NCBI GenBank assembly: GCA_017483645.1
Contig: JAFUWD010000023.1
Coordinates: 1 to 41,454 of the forward strand
Length of the DNA stretch: 41,454 nt
Origin: Muribaculaceae bacterium
Lineage (GTDB): Bacteria; Bacteroidota; Bacteroidia; Bacteroidales; Muribaculaceae
Direction: 5' to 3'
Of this stretch, positions 1 through 8,744 are shown piece by piece. The stretch's first letter is position 1. The number at the start of each line of letters is the position of its first letter. A model generated the notes under the pieces. The model was given only the letters and a program-made list of their open reading frames with translations, had not been told where the DNA came from and made no database searches. Both the position numbers and the translations under genes were made by a program.

Positions 1-80
1 TGCGGCACATCACCCCGGTGGCCTTGGCCGGTTACCTGGCCGGCATGGCCTGCTATTGGCTTCAGACCTTGGTTATGTAG
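1..80 (+). CDS. 3' end of a hydrophobic, probably membrane protein (partial)
   Basis: An open frame enters at the left edge (first full codon at base 3) and stops with TAG at 78-80, giving about 25 residues. They are mostly Ala, Leu, Gly, Val and aromatic, and end in a WLQTLVM tail, as at the last transmembrane helix of a permease. The family cannot be named from so short a piece. A strong stem-loop terminator follows within 25 bp, which supports this being a real gene end. Confidence 0.5.
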   Translation, partial: RHITPVALAGYLAGMACYWLQTLVM

Positions 81-100
81 TACGTCCTGCATGAATAGAA

Positions 101-136
101 AAAAGCGCCCCTGCCATTACCGGCAGGGGCGCTTTT
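101..136. terminator. bidirectional rho-independent terminator
   Basis: A perfect 15-bp inverted repeat (arms 101-115 and 122-136, GC core with A and T flanks) encloses a 6-nt loop. The A-run on the left and T-run on the right let it terminate transcripts from both sides: the partial gene ending at 80 and the minus-strand secreted protein gene ending at 165. Confidence 0.9.
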
Positions 137-164
137 CGTTGTTATTCAGAACAGAGCGGCAGGA

Positions 165-2783
165 TTACTGCTCCAAGACAATCGACACCAGCGAGGTGAC
201 ATCGGCAATGGAGACTTCGCCGTCTTGGTTCACATCGGCCGAGGGGAAGTCTGCGGCCGAGGGGCTGTCATTGTTCAGAATAATGTTGACCAGCGAGGTG
301 ACGTCGGCAATGGAGACTTCGCCGTCTTGGTTCACGTCGCCTATCTCGAATTCGGATGCGGAGTTGTCCTTCAGTTCAACGGGATAAAGCTCAATGATGG
401 ATGTTTCCGAGCCGCTGGGCTTGTAGAGCGTGACAAACACTTTCACATCGAAGGTCTTGCCTTCCAACTCCTCGGGGATGGTAACCGTTTGGTCGAACTT
501 GTTGAACAGGATAGTGGGAGTCTCACTTTCGTCTTCGATGGTGTACTCTTTGTCCTTTTCGTTCTTGGTGATGGTGGCGTTCTTGATGAGGAAATATTTG
601 TGCACATCCTGCTGCGAAACTTCCTCAAGAGCGATTTCTTCGGGTTCCACGGGGTCGCCCTTCTCTTCGCTCACCCAAGTTTCGAGTTCACCGGGTACAA
701 TCTCGGTAATGGCTCCATAAGTGGTCCACGATCCCACAGCACCACGGATGATGTCACCATTCTCATAGGTTTGTCCCGTGTTGCCGAATACCAATCCGTA
801 AGTGTCGGCCTCATCCTTCACATAGAGGTTGTTGCCGTTTTGGTAGATGGCAGTGATGGCGCCGGTAATCTTGGCGTTGCTGCCCTTGCCGATGGTGTTG
901 AGCAGGGCGTTGATGTCGGCCACTTCAGGAATCTCAATCTCGCCACCGCCGTGAACGGTGATTTCGGTGGGAGCGAACTGTGGATTGCCACTGTGACCCG
1001 ACACGATGCCGACCACGTCATAGGTGAGAGTTTCATCGGTGGGCAGGGTCACGGTTCCATAGAACTGGTTGTAACCCACGGCTGTGCCGTTGGCGTCAAC
1101 CAGGTTGAAGTTGCGTCCGCTGATATTGGTCAGTTTCACATCGGTGAATTTGAGGTAATGTCCCCAGTTTGCCAGGGCCACCATGGTAGTGGTGCCGGCT
1201 TCGGGCGAAACGGGGTTGTTGGCCTTGGCGGCCTGGAATCCGCTGAGCGGAGTCTTCATTTCGGGACCTTCGTTATAGGTGGTCTTGGTGCCCTTGAATC
1301 CGCCGGGAATCACATCGCCGTTCTTATAAGTTTGTCCGGTGTTGCCGTAGATGCACAGATAACCGGAATTGTCCTTGACGAAGGTGTTTTGGCCGTTCAC
1401 ATAGTAGACAGTGACATCACCGGCAATTGCCTCCACCTTGTTGTCGGCCAGAGCGGCGTAAGCTGCGATGTTCTCAACGCCTTCGGGTTGGGTGCCGGCA
1501 TTGGGGTCGACCACCTTCACAGGGAACAGGCAGTAGACGGGCTCGGTGTCGTCTTTGTTGACGAGATAGTTACCCACGATGGCATACATGTCCCACACCT
1601 TGGTGGTGTCGGTCGAGGCGGACCAGCCACCCATTCCCGAGCGGGCCATCACCTCGCCGCTGGCATCGGTGAGTTTGTTGCCCTTGATGTAAAGCGTGGC
1701 GCCCTTGATGAGCACATAGTGTGCAAAGAGCGAGGCATCCACGTCGCTGGCCTGGATGACTTCGGGGTCGATGGGAGTGTTGCTCGACGCGGCCTGGAAT
1801 CCGCTCTTGGCATCCACCTTGAGTTCCGGTTCAGAACGGTAGGTGGTCTTGGTGCCGATGAAGCCGGCGGGAATCACATCACCGTTTTTGTAGGTCTGAC
1901 CCAGGTTGCTGCCATAGAAATAGGCGTAACCGCTGTCGTCCTTCACATAAAGGCTGCTGCCGTTATGGGCCAGCACATTCACGGGGTTGGCAAAAGACAC
2001 CACTGTTTCGTCGGCGGTAGCCTGGTAGGCGGCGATATTGGCCACCTGGGTAGCAGTGCCGAATTCATAGGCGGCCTCGGCCACGTCGCTCACTTTGTCA
2101 TTGAGGGCTGCAATGGCCTTGACGGTGGTGTTGGTGCTCAGGGCGATGGGTGCGCTGTAGAGCGTGCTGCCGGTTGTGGGCGTGCTGCCGTCGAGCGTAT
2201 AGTAAATGCTGGCATCGGCGGTGGCGCAGCTCAGCGTCACGTTCACAGGGCTGTAGTAGGTGCCGGCTGCCGGGCTGAAGGTGGGCTTGCTCACAATCAC
2301 TTCGCCGGAACCAGTCGTAGTAACGGTGGCGGTTTTGAAGCGGTACTGGGTTGCCTTTTCGCCGCGCAGCACGGTAAACGTCACGCTGGTGGCGCTGCCG
2401 GTCCATGTCAAATCATGGTTTTCGGCCATCGCCACTTCACCCGCATTGGCCGTTACGTTGGCCCAGGTGGTGGGGCTTGATCCGTGCGTGAGCACAATTT
2501 TGGTGATGGGAACCGAGCAGCTCACGGTCATTGTGTTGCCGTTGGGAGTTTCTTTTGCCGAACCGCCATACAGGCGCATCTCTTTACTTCCGGCATTGTA
2601 GGCAGGTTCGGTGCTGGCATCGCCTTTAGCGAAAGAAAAGGCGAGCGAGCCACTGCTGACATCGGTGGCGGGCTGAACGTTGCTCGTTCCGTAGAGGTCG
2701 CTGAACGTCACTGTTGTCTCATCGGCCACAGCAAAGGCTGTAGTCAACAGACTCATGATGAAAAGGGATAAAAATTTCCTCAT
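165..2783 (-). CDS. secreted multi-domain protein: chitobiase-type domain, three OB-like repeats, tandem dockerin-like C-terminus
   Basis: An 872-aa protein with an N-terminal signal peptide (MRKFLSLFIMSLLTTAFAVA). Around residues 165-245 it has a chitobiase/beta-hexosaminidase C-terminal-like domain (FSPAAGTYYSPVNVTLSC, then YYTLDGSTPTT). Three related segments follow, starting near residues 247, 443 and 640, each with a 'YVKD..GY...YG...GQTY.NGD.I..G' pattern that suggests OB-fold modules repeated in tandem. The last ~60 residues are two dockerin type I-like calcium loops (DVNQDGEVSIADVTSLV twice). No catalytic domain is visible, so a binding or scaffold role outside the cell is more likely than an enzyme. 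A TAnnTTTG box lies upstream at 2843-2850. The gene is divergent from the GH89 gene. Family recognition of the repeats is inference; the domain order is read directly. Confidence 0.8.
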   Translation of the reverse strand: MRKFLSLFIMSLLTTAFAVADETTVTFSDLYGTSNVQPATDVSSGSLAFSFAKGDASTEPAYNAGSKEMRLYGGSAKETPNGNTMTVSCSVPITKIVLTHGSSPTTWANVTANAGEVAMAENHDLTWTGSATSVTFTVLRGEKATQYRFKTATVTTTGSGEVIVSKPTFSPAAGTYYSPVNVTLSCATADASIYYTLDGSTPTTGSTLYSAPIALSTNTTVKAIAALNDKVSDVAEAAYEFGTATQVANIAAYQATADETVVSFANPVNVLAHNGSSLYVKDDSGYAYFYGSNLGQTYKNGDVIPAGFIGTKTTYRSEPELKVDAKSGFQAASSNTPIDPEVIQASDVDASLFAHYVLIKGATLYIKGNKLTDASGEVMARSGMGGWSASTDTTKVWDMYAIVGNYLVNKDDTEPVYCLFPVKVVDPNAGTQPEGVENIAAYAALADNKVEAIAGDVTVYYVNGQNTFVKDNSGYLCIYGNTGQTYKNGDVIPGGFKGTKTTYNEGPEMKTPLSGFQAAKANNPVSPEAGTTTMVALANWGHYLKFTDVKLTNISGRNFNLVDANGTAVGYNQFYGTVTLPTDETLTYDVVGIVSGHSGNPQFAPTEITVHGGGEIEIPEVADINALLNTIGKGSNAKITGAITAIYQNGNNLYVKDEADTYGLVFGNTGQTYENGDIIRGAVGSWTTYGAITEIVPGELETWVSEEKGDPVEPEEIALEEVSQQDVHKYFLIKNATITKNEKDKEYTIEDESETPTILFNKFDQTVTIPEELEGKTFDVKVFVTLYKPSGSETSIIELYPVELKDNSASEFEIGDVNQDGEVSIADVTSLVNIILNNDSPSAADFPSADVNQDGEVSIADVTSLVSIVLEQ
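189..342 (-). repeat. DNA-level tandem duplication encoding the two dockerin-like loops
   Basis: The stretch at about 189-238 recurs at about 291-340, a period of 102 bp (34 codons), with only a few substitutions in roughly 50 bp. Each copy encodes the calcium-loop motif DVNQDGEVSIADVTSLV. The close nucleotide match suggests recent duplication or gene conversion, not just conserved protein sequence. Confidence 0.8.
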
Positions 2784-2842
2784 GGAGTTAAAAGTTATTT
2801 GGTTAATAATTAAAAATTTAGTGCGATTTTGGTTTATTTGGG

Positions 2843-2850
2843 CAAAGTTA
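2843..2850 (-). promoter_or_regulatory. -7 box (TAACTTTG) of the dockerin-tail protein gene
   Basis: CAAAGTTA on the plus strand reads TAACTTTG on the minus strand, matching the Bacteroidetes TAnnTTTG element 60 bp upstream of the ATG at 2783. A TTTG lies upstream at 2874-2877, but its spacing of 23 is longer than usual. Confidence 0.55.
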
Positions 2851-2922
2851 GCAATTTAAATTTAAATTTGCGACAAAATATAGTGATGTTTTACTATGTA
2901 AAAAAATTTTTTAACAATTGGG

Positions 2923-2954
2923 TTTGCTTGGCAAGCGAAGTTGTGCTATCTTTG
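2923..2954 (+). promoter_or_regulatory. promoter of the GH89 gene (TTTG-N20-TATCTTTG)
   Basis: TTTG at 2923-2926 and TATCTTTG at 2947-2954 are 20 bp apart, a full Bacteroidetes promoter. The predicted transcription start near 2961 makes the ATGs at 2941 and 2959 unusable and fixes the start at 2980. Confidence 0.75.
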
Positions 2955-2979
2955 TTCAATGCAAAAACTTAGGACAGTC

Positions 2980-5169
2980 ATGAATATCCACCGCATGATG
3001 ACAGCCGTGATAGGGGCTGTGATGACAATGACCCTTGCGGCGTCGGCCGACCCCGATGTGCAGCAGGCGCAAGACTTGTGTGCCAGGCTCAGCGAGCGGC
3101 TGCAGCGCCACATTGTGTTCAAGAAGATAGAACCCTGCCGCGGCGCCGATGTCTTCACTCTGGAGAACAACGCCCAGGGCCAGGTGGTGGTGGCGGGCAA
3201 CAACGCCAACTCGATGGCCGTGGGCCTGAACCGCTACCTGAACCGCTACTGCCACACCACGGTGTCGTGGTACGCCGATGTGCCGGTGGCGTTGCCGGCC
3301 ACGCTGCCGCTGCTGCCTGCCGGCGAGCGTGTCATCGCGCGCGTGCCGCAACGGTTTTTCCTCAACTACTGCACCTACGGCTACACGATGGCTTTCTGGC
3401 AGTGGCCCGATTGGGAGCGCTTCATCGACTGGATGGCTCTCAACGGCGTGAACATGCCGCTGGCCATCACCGGGCAGGAGGCGGTGTGGCGCAGGGTGTG
3501 GACTGCGCTGGGAATGACCGACGACGAGGTGCGGGCCTACTTCACCGGCCCGGCCTATCTGCCGTGGCACCGCATGGCCAACATCGACGGCTGGTGCGGT
3601 CCGCTGCCTGAGCAGTGGCTCGACGAACAAGTGAGGCTGCAGCAACGCATCGTGCAACGGGAGCGCGCACTGAACATGCGCCCGGTGCTGCCGGCTTTTG
3701 CCGGGCATGTGCCGGCCCGCCTGCGCGAACTTTTCCCCCAAGCCAATATCCAGTCGCTGAGCGCGTGGGCGGGATTCGACGACCGTTACCGCACCTGCTT
3801 CCTCAATAGTGAGGACCCGCTCTACAGCCGCATCCAGCGCATGTTTCTTGAAGAACAGACACGCCTTTTCGGCACCGACCACATCTATGGTGTGGACCCT
3901 TTCAACGAGGTGGACCCGCCCAGTTTCGACCCGGATTATCTGCACGACGTGAGTCGCCACATTTACGAAAGCCTCACTGCCGTCGACCCGCAGGCCGAAT
4001 GGCTGCAAATGGCATGGTTCCTCTATTACCAGCATGAGTACACACCCGAGCGCACCCGCGCCATGCTCACGGGCGTGCCCCAGGGAAAGATGACGATGCT
4101 CGATTACTTCTGTGAGTACAAGGAGATGTGGCGCGACCACGATGCGTTCTACGGCCAGCCATTTGTGTGGTGCTACCTGGGCAACTTCGGAGGCAACACC
4201 AACGTGCAGGGCCGTGTGCGGGAGGCCGGCTTGCGCATTGAGCAAGCCCTGAAGCAGTGTGGCGACGCCATGGTGGGCATAGGCTCCACGCTCGAAGGGC
4301 TTGATGTGCAGCAGTTCCCCTATGAATACGTTCTGGAGAAGGCTTGGTCGTTGCCAAAAACCGACGAGCAGGTGGTCAATGAGTTGGCCGACCGCCATGC
4401 CGGCGAAGACGGTGCTGTGGAGGCCCGCCGCGCATGGGACATCTTGTATCACCGGGTGCTCGACATCACGCCCGCCAATTTCGCCTCGCCGCTGGTGTGC
4501 TCCTATCCGGTGCAGGGCAAGGAGAGCCGTGCCGTGAAGTATGATGCCACCCTGTTGCTCGATGCCTGGGACTGGATGCTGGCGCAGGACAGCGTGGTCA
4601 CCGATGCCATGACCATCGATGTGGTGTGGGTGGGACGGCAATTACTGGGCGACCTGTTTATCAAGGAGAAGCAGGCCTTTGACCGGGCCATCGATGCGGC
4701 CGACACGACGGCGATGCGTGCCCGCTCCGACAGGATGCTTGACTTGCTGGCCGACCTGGACCGCCTCAACGCATGTCATCGGCACGCCACCCTGGCCACG
4801 TGGCTGCAGCAGGCTCGACGGCTGAGCGACAATTGGCGGCTGAGTGATTATTACGAGATGAATGCACGTCGCATCATCACCACCTGGGGAGGAAATCTCA
4901 ACGACTATGCGTGCCGCAACTGGAGCGGCCTTGTGGGCGAGTATTACACCCATCTGTGGCGCGATTACATCGACACGGCGATGCAAGCGGTAGCCAGCCG
5001 CCGGCCCATGGACAACGACCAGCGCCGCCGCCGTGCCGCCGACTATGGCGAGCAGTGGGCTGTGAGCAAGCTGATGCCGGCCACCGAGCCCGGTGCCGAC
5101 GTGTTGACGCTGGCCCGGCAGCTGCGTGCCAAGTGGTTCAAGCCAAGCTCAGCTGGAAATCTTGAATAA
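2980..5169 (+). CDS. alpha-N-acetylglucosaminidase, GH89 (NAGLU family)
   Basis: About 729 aa from the ATG at 2980, with a signal peptide (MMTAVIGAVMTMTLAASA). It is a probable periplasmic or surface exo-glycosidase that removes terminal alpha-linked GlcNAc, for example from mucin glycans. The NAGLU pattern is clear: a small N-terminal domain (to ~residue 100), then a TIM barrel opening with NYCTYGYTMAFWQWPDWERF and LNGVNMPLAITGQEAVW, candidate catalytic glutamates in DPFNEVDPP (~residue 310) and in STLEGLDVQQFPYEY (~residue 435), and a helical C-terminal domain ending near NLNDYACRNWSGLVGEYY. Length is normal for the family. Upstream ATGs exist at 2941 and 2959 but lie before the predicted transcript start. 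The 3' end overlaps the convergent dnaX gene by 32 bp with no terminator between them. Confidence 0.92.
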   Translation: MNIHRMMTAVIGAVMTMTLAASADPDVQQAQDLCARLSERLQRHIVFKKIEPCRGADVFTLENNAQGQVVVAGNNANSMAVGLNRYLNRYCHTTVSWYADVPVALPATLPLLPAGERVIARVPQRFFLNYCTYGYTMAFWQWPDWERFIDWMALNGVNMPLAITGQEAVWRRVWTALGMTDDEVRAYFTGPAYLPWHRMANIDGWCGPLPEQWLDEQVRLQQRIVQRERALNMRPVLPAFAGHVPARLRELFPQANIQSLSAWAGFDDRYRTCFLNSEDPLYSRIQRMFLEEQTRLFGTDHIYGVDPFNEVDPPSFDPDYLHDVSRHIYESLTAVDPQAEWLQMAWFLYYQHEYTPERTRAMLTGVPQGKMTMLDYFCEYKEMWRDHDAFYGQPFVWCYLGNFGGNTNVQGRVREAGLRIEQALKQCGDAMVGIGSTLEGLDVQQFPYEYVLEKAWSLPKTDEQVVNELADRHAGEDGAVEARRAWDILYHRVLDITPANFASPLVCSYPVQGKESRAVKYDATLLLDAWDWMLAQDSVVTDAMTIDVVWVGRQLLGDLFIKEKQAFDRAIDAADTTAMRARSDRMLDLLADLDRLNACHRHATLATWLQQARRLSDNWRLSDYYEMNARRIITTWGGNLNDYACRNWSGLVGEYYTHLWRDYIDTAMQAVASRRPMDNDQRRRRAADYGEQWAVSKLMPATEPGADVLTLARQLRAKWFKPSSAGNLE

Positions 5170-6919
5170 ATTTGTTGAAGTTGGGGTTGTGCTCACGGAT
5201 GTTGTTCACCACCTCACGAGGAGTGAGGATGCGGTGGTCCGACATCTTTTCACCGATTTTCACATCAATGGCGAGCATGTCGTTGCCCACGGCATCACGC
5301 ATGGCATTGAGCCAGCCGCCTTTGGTCTTTTCCATGTGCTCCACCTGTCCCTGGCTCTCGACCTCTATCTGGTAGAGCGTGTCGTTGATGCGTGCCGGCC
5401 GGGCCAGGCGCATGGTGCTCACGGTGATGTGCTCGTTGGGATGCTGGTCGATGTAGGCTTGCCAGGCGGCTTGCAGTTGCTCGGCGGTGAAAGCCTCATG
5501 GCGGGTGGCTGTGACAGGTGCTGCCGGTGCCGCGGGTGCTGTGTCGGCGGGCTGTTTCTTGACGGCCGGTGCCGCCGGAGCGGCCACACGGGTGGTGGAG
5601 GCCGGCGCGGCAGGCCGTGGAGCGGGCATGCCACCCATTAGGGGCCGGGCGGCGCGTGCCACGGGTTTGGCGGTGGCTGTAGCCGTCGGCGGTGCGGGTG
5701 CCGGTTGCGGCTGCGGCGGTGTGGCCGTAGGCGGTGCGGGTGCCGGGTGCGGCTGCGGTGCCGGGGCGGCAGCGATTTTCTTGATGGGTTGTGCCGGGGC
5801 CTCGGCGGGTTGAGGTGCGACACCGGAGAGCTGGCACAGCTTGATGAGCGTGAGTTCCACGAGTAACTGCTTGCTCGACGCGTTCCGGTAGTTCAGGTCG
5901 CACGTGTTGCACAAGTCGAGCGCGCGGTAGAGCATGGCGGGAGTCATCTGTCCCGCTTGCTGCACATAGCGCTGGGCTGCCTCATCGTTCATCTCGAGCA
6001 AGATGCGGGTTTGCGGCGTGGATGCCACCATCAGGTCGCGCAAGTGCTGGGCCAGTCCGTTCACAAAGAACTGCGAGTCAAATCCGTTGTCACGAATTTC
6101 TTTATAGATGAGCATCGCCTGTGGCACATCGCCACCCAGGAAAGCATCCACCAGCCTGAAGTAGTATTCATAGTCGAGCACGTTGAGGTTGTCGATGGCG
6201 CTCTGATAAGTGATGTGGCCCCGCGACGAGGCGGTCACCTGGTCGAAGATGGAGAGGGCGTCGCGCATGGCGCCGTCGGCCTTCTGAGCGATGACGTTGA
6301 GTGCGGCGTCCTCGGCCTCGATGCCTTCCTGCTGGCACACGTAGCGCAGCTGCTGGGCAATGTCGGGGACGGTGATGCGTGCAAAGTCGTAGATTTGACA
6401 CCTCGACAGGATGGTGGGTATCAACTTCTGCTTCTCGGTGGTGGCCAGGATGAAGATGGCATATTCGGGTGGCTCCTCGAGGGTTTTGAGAAACGCGTTG
6501 AATGCTGCCTGGCTCAGCATATGAACCTCATCGATGATATACACTTTGTAGCGGCCCGTTTGCGGCGGGATGCGCACCTGCTCGGTGAGGTCGCGGATAT
6601 CGTCCACGCCATTGTTGCTGGCGGCATCCAGCTCGATGATGTTGAACGACACCTGCTCGTTGAAAGCGCGGCACGAGGGGCACTCGTTGCAGGCCTCGCC
6701 GTCGGCTGTGGGATGCTCGCAGTTGATGGTTTTGGCAAAGATGCGCGCACAGGTGGTTTTTCCCACGCCTCGCGGCCCGCAAAACAAGTAGGCGTGCGCC
6801 AGTCGTCCGCTGGCGATGGCGCTTTTCAGTGTGTGCGTGAGGGCTTGCTGCCCCACCACGGTTTGGAAGGTGCTGGGCCGGTATTTGCGTGCCGAAACGA
6901 TGTAGGTGTTGTTATCCAT
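5138..6919 (-). CDS. dnaX: DNA polymerase III subunit gamma/tau
   Basis: A 593-aa clamp-loader ATPase of the replisome, acting in the cytoplasm. From the N-terminus: RPSTFQTVVGQ, Walker A GPRGVGKTT (~residues 49-57), a zinc-binding Cys set (C-x8-C-x2-C-x2-C near 70-85), Walker B DEVHMLS, sensor 1 ILATTE and the SRC arginine finger (LSRCQIYDF). Then come domain III, a long Ala/Pro-rich linker (~390-460), and a C-terminal tau-like domain (~480-593). Transcription should start from the 63-bp promoter repeat at 6966-7028, about 50 bp upstream. The stop lies inside the end of the GH89 gene. Confidence 0.97.
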   Translation of the reverse strand: MDNNTYIVSARKYRPSTFQTVVGQQALTHTLKSAIASGRLAHAYLFCGPRGVGKTTCARIFAKTINCEHPTADGEACNECPSCRAFNEQVSFNIIELDAASNNGVDDIRDLTEQVRIPPQTGRYKVYIIDEVHMLSQAAFNAFLKTLEEPPEYAIFILATTEKQKLIPTILSRCQIYDFARITVPDIAQQLRYVCQQEGIEAEDAALNVIAQKADGAMRDALSIFDQVTASSRGHITYQSAIDNLNVLDYEYYFRLVDAFLGGDVPQAMLIYKEIRDNGFDSQFFVNGLAQHLRDLMVASTPQTRILLEMNDEAAQRYVQQAGQMTPAMLYRALDLCNTCDLNYRNASSKQLLVELTLIKLCQLSGVAPQPAEAPAQPIKKIAAAPAPQPHPAPAPPTATPPQPQPAPAPPTATATAKPVARAARPLMGGMPAPRPAAPASTTRVAAPAAPAVKKQPADTAPAAPAAPVTATRHEAFTAEQLQAAWQAYIDQHPNEHITVSTMRLARPARINDTLYQIEVESQGQVEHMEKTKGGWLNAMRDAVGNDMLAIDVKIGEKMSDHRILTPREVVNNIREHNPNFNKFIQDFQLSLA

Positions 6920-6965
6920 GTCCAGTAAGAAGCTGCGGTTACATTTCTAATTTCGCTTTCTATGG

Positions 6966-7028
6966 CAAAATTAGTGCAAACCGAGTGAAATGCCAAATTT
7001 ATTTGAGCATTTCCGAGGTGCCGCCTAA
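6966..7028 (-). repeat. 63-bp promoter-bearing repeat, copy A (drives dnaX)
   Basis: Read on the minus strand, this unit matches the copies at 19509-19571 and 24892-24954 at 55 of 63 positions. It ends with TTTG (6994-6997), 20 bp, then TAATTTTG (6973-6966), a complete promoter pointing into dnaX. Beyond it, to about 7064, lies a piece of a second unit (GTGCAAACCGA at about 7054-7064), cut off exactly where the polyvalent-protein remnant begins. Confidence 0.85.
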
Positions 7029-7029
7029 T

Positions 7030-7293
7030 TTAGAGGGCAAAACCCTCAACATAGTGCAAACCGACTTCACTGTGCATGGCCGTGCAGAGATGGAGCGATA
7101 TCTCGCCGAGCATGGGCTAGATAATACTCAATCATTCATCGGGTCAAAAGCCAGAGCTAACTACGAGCAAATCTTAAGGAAACAAAGACCTGATATGTCG
7201 GAAGAGGAAATCAAAGCAACGCTTGATTTCCTGCATTCACTTGAAGACAGCAAAGAAAAAATGGCAGTCATCGGAATTTTAGATACCAACTGA
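7030..7293 (+). pseudogene. fragment of a large polyvalent mobile-element protein
   Basis: The reading frame is open from 6889, but its first part is dnaX antisense and repeat sequence. Recognisable protein starts only at FTVHGRAEMERYLAEHGL (from about 7065), which is repeated in the larger remnant at 9130-11274. It then diverges into a short charged helical tail (MSEEEIKATLDFLHSLEDSKEKMAVIG) and stops at 7293. The only in-frame ATG inside is within the repeat itself. I read it as a broken end piece of a polyvalent protein of the kind carried by conjugative elements and phages, left after rearrangement. Confidence 0.6.
7065..7115 (+). repeat. 51-bp direct repeat, copy 1
   Basis: Matches 9276-9326 with a single mismatch (GAGCGATATC versus GAGCAATATC). 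It encodes TVHGRAEMERYLAEHG. The match starts and ends abruptly, and the two copies flank the minus-strand ATPase gene. Confidence 0.9.
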
Positions 7294-7325
7294 CTGCCTA
7301 TACATTGAAACAAATATGTCTGAGA

Positions 7326-8744
7326 TTATGCCTTGAACAGGTCTTCTGACGTGATGCTGTTGTGTATCTCGCTCCAATATCCAGCGTGGGCAATTCCTGA
7401 TACAGTGACCATAGTAAGGCTTACAGATTTCCTACTTCCTGTTTCGGCGACGAAACGCTCCGCCTTATGGTGCAAGTTATCTGCATCGTCTTTAGTCACA
7501 GTATATTCGTTGTGCGAGAATTTCATCTCACAGATGTTCACCAGGTTGTCTGCCCTGTCTATGAGCATGTCTATCTGTGCGCCTTTCCTTCCGTCGTCAC
7601 TTGGTCCCACTCGCCATGCAAATACGTTGGTCACAACTCCGCTGATGCCAAGAGCCATTTTGATTTGGCGGATGTGCAGGAAACACAGACGCTCAAAAGC
7701 CAAACCGACCCAGGCTGACCGCAGGCTCGACAGATAATTGTGACTCCAGAATTGCTCATCGTTTGCCGTGTTGTGCTTCACGAATTTCAGATAGAACAGC
7801 GTGTAATTGTCAATCAAACGAAAAGTTGCCAGGTTCTTTAGCCCATACGTGGGAATTTTGCGGATAAAGCCGCATTCCTCCAAGTCTTCCAGCATACGGC
7901 TAGTCCGTCCGTTTTCTTCCAGTGCGCATTGTTTCACCAACTCGTCGCGTGTCATTCCAGAACCGTTTTCGCCAAGTTCCATTACGATTCTGACATATTT
8001 CTCTGGGTTACGGAACAACGAGTCGTAAAGCTCGTTGAATTCATAACGGAGTTTGCCATCTTCTGCAAAAATAAGTTTATCAACATTCTGTGCTACGCTC
8101 TGCCCCCGTGTCAAAAGTGACCAATAGAAAGGCACTCCTCCGAACACCATGTAGTATTCCAACAAGTCATAGTGCGAGGCCTGAATCTTCTTGGCCCTCA
8201 TATATTGTTCGCATTCATAGAGCGTGAAAGGCATGACTGGCAATCGATATGTCACACGATTGTGCAACCCTCCGTGATTCTTCAGCACCTTGTTGATAAT
8301 CCACGATGTTGCCGATCCACAGATGATTAGCAGTACATCCTTACGCGCCGAAGCAAAGTTGTTCCAGAAATACTCAACGGCTGACACAAAATTGGAGCGT
8401 GGCGTGTCCATCCAAGGAATCTCGTCAATAAACACCACTTTCTTCCTTTCTTTACTTTGACGAATGAGTTGGCGCAGTAAGGAAAACGCCTCCATCCAAT
8501 CCTCGGGAATCTTCACTTTCCCCATCCCGGCATCCGCCAGTGAATCACGGAAAGCGCGAAGCTGCACCCGCATATTGCCCTTTGCTACTCCCGAGTGCTC
8601 AAACGTGAAGGTGTAGTTGAAAGTCTCCCGCACCAGGAAAGTCTTGCCCACTCTGCGACGGCCATACACTACGGCAAACTCCGAATACTCCGACTCGTAT
8701 GCCTCACGTAGTTCTCTCTGTTCTTTGTCTCTGCCTATAATCAT
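7326..8744 (-). CDS. AAA-type ATPase with C-terminal DUF234 nuclease-like domain
   Basis: A 472-aa protein. Walker A is GRRRVGKT at residues 28-35 and Walker B is VVFIDEIPWMDT near 103-114. A winged-helix segment follows around 250-300 (GENGSGMTRDELVKQ...LEECGFIRKIPTYG). The C-terminus has the DUF234 pattern with a PD-(D/E)XK-like core, AQIDMLIDR...NICEMKFS, near residues 395-420. These 'archaeal-type' ATPases are frequent in Bacteroidales accessory regions and their role is not established. It sits alone between two remnants of one polyvalent protein, so it probably arrived as cargo. The gene looks intact. Confidence 0.88.
   Translation of the reverse strand: MIIGRDKEQRELREAYESEYSEFAVVYGRRRVGKTFLVRETFNYTFTFEHSGVAKGNMRVQLRAFRDSLADAGMGKVKIPEDWMEAFSLLRQLIRQSKERKKVVFIDEIPWMDTPRSNFVSAVEYFWNNFASARKDVLLIICGSATSWIINKVLKNHGGLHNRVTYRLPVMPFTLYECEQYMRAKKIQASHYDLLEYYMVFGGVPFYWSLLTRGQSVAQNVDKLIFAEDGKLRYEFNELYDSLFRNPEKYVRIVMELGENGSGMTRDELVKQCALEENGRTSRMLEDLEECGFIRKIPTYGLKNLATFRLIDNYTLFYLKFVKHNTANDEQFWSHNYLSSLRSAWVGLAFERLCFLHIRQIKMALGISGVVTNVFAWRVGPSDDGRKGAQIDMLIDRADNLVNICEMKFSHNEYTVTKDDADNLHHKAERFVAETGSRKSVSLTMVTVSGIAHAGYWSEIHNSITSEDLFKA

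Noticed and set aside
225..2480. 751-aa plus-strand open frame
   Set aside because: Antisense shadow of the dockerin-tail protein; Gly/Val/His-rich composition with no motif.
2956..4641. 561-aa minus-strand open frame
   Set aside because: Antisense of the GH89 gene; no start context and no motif.
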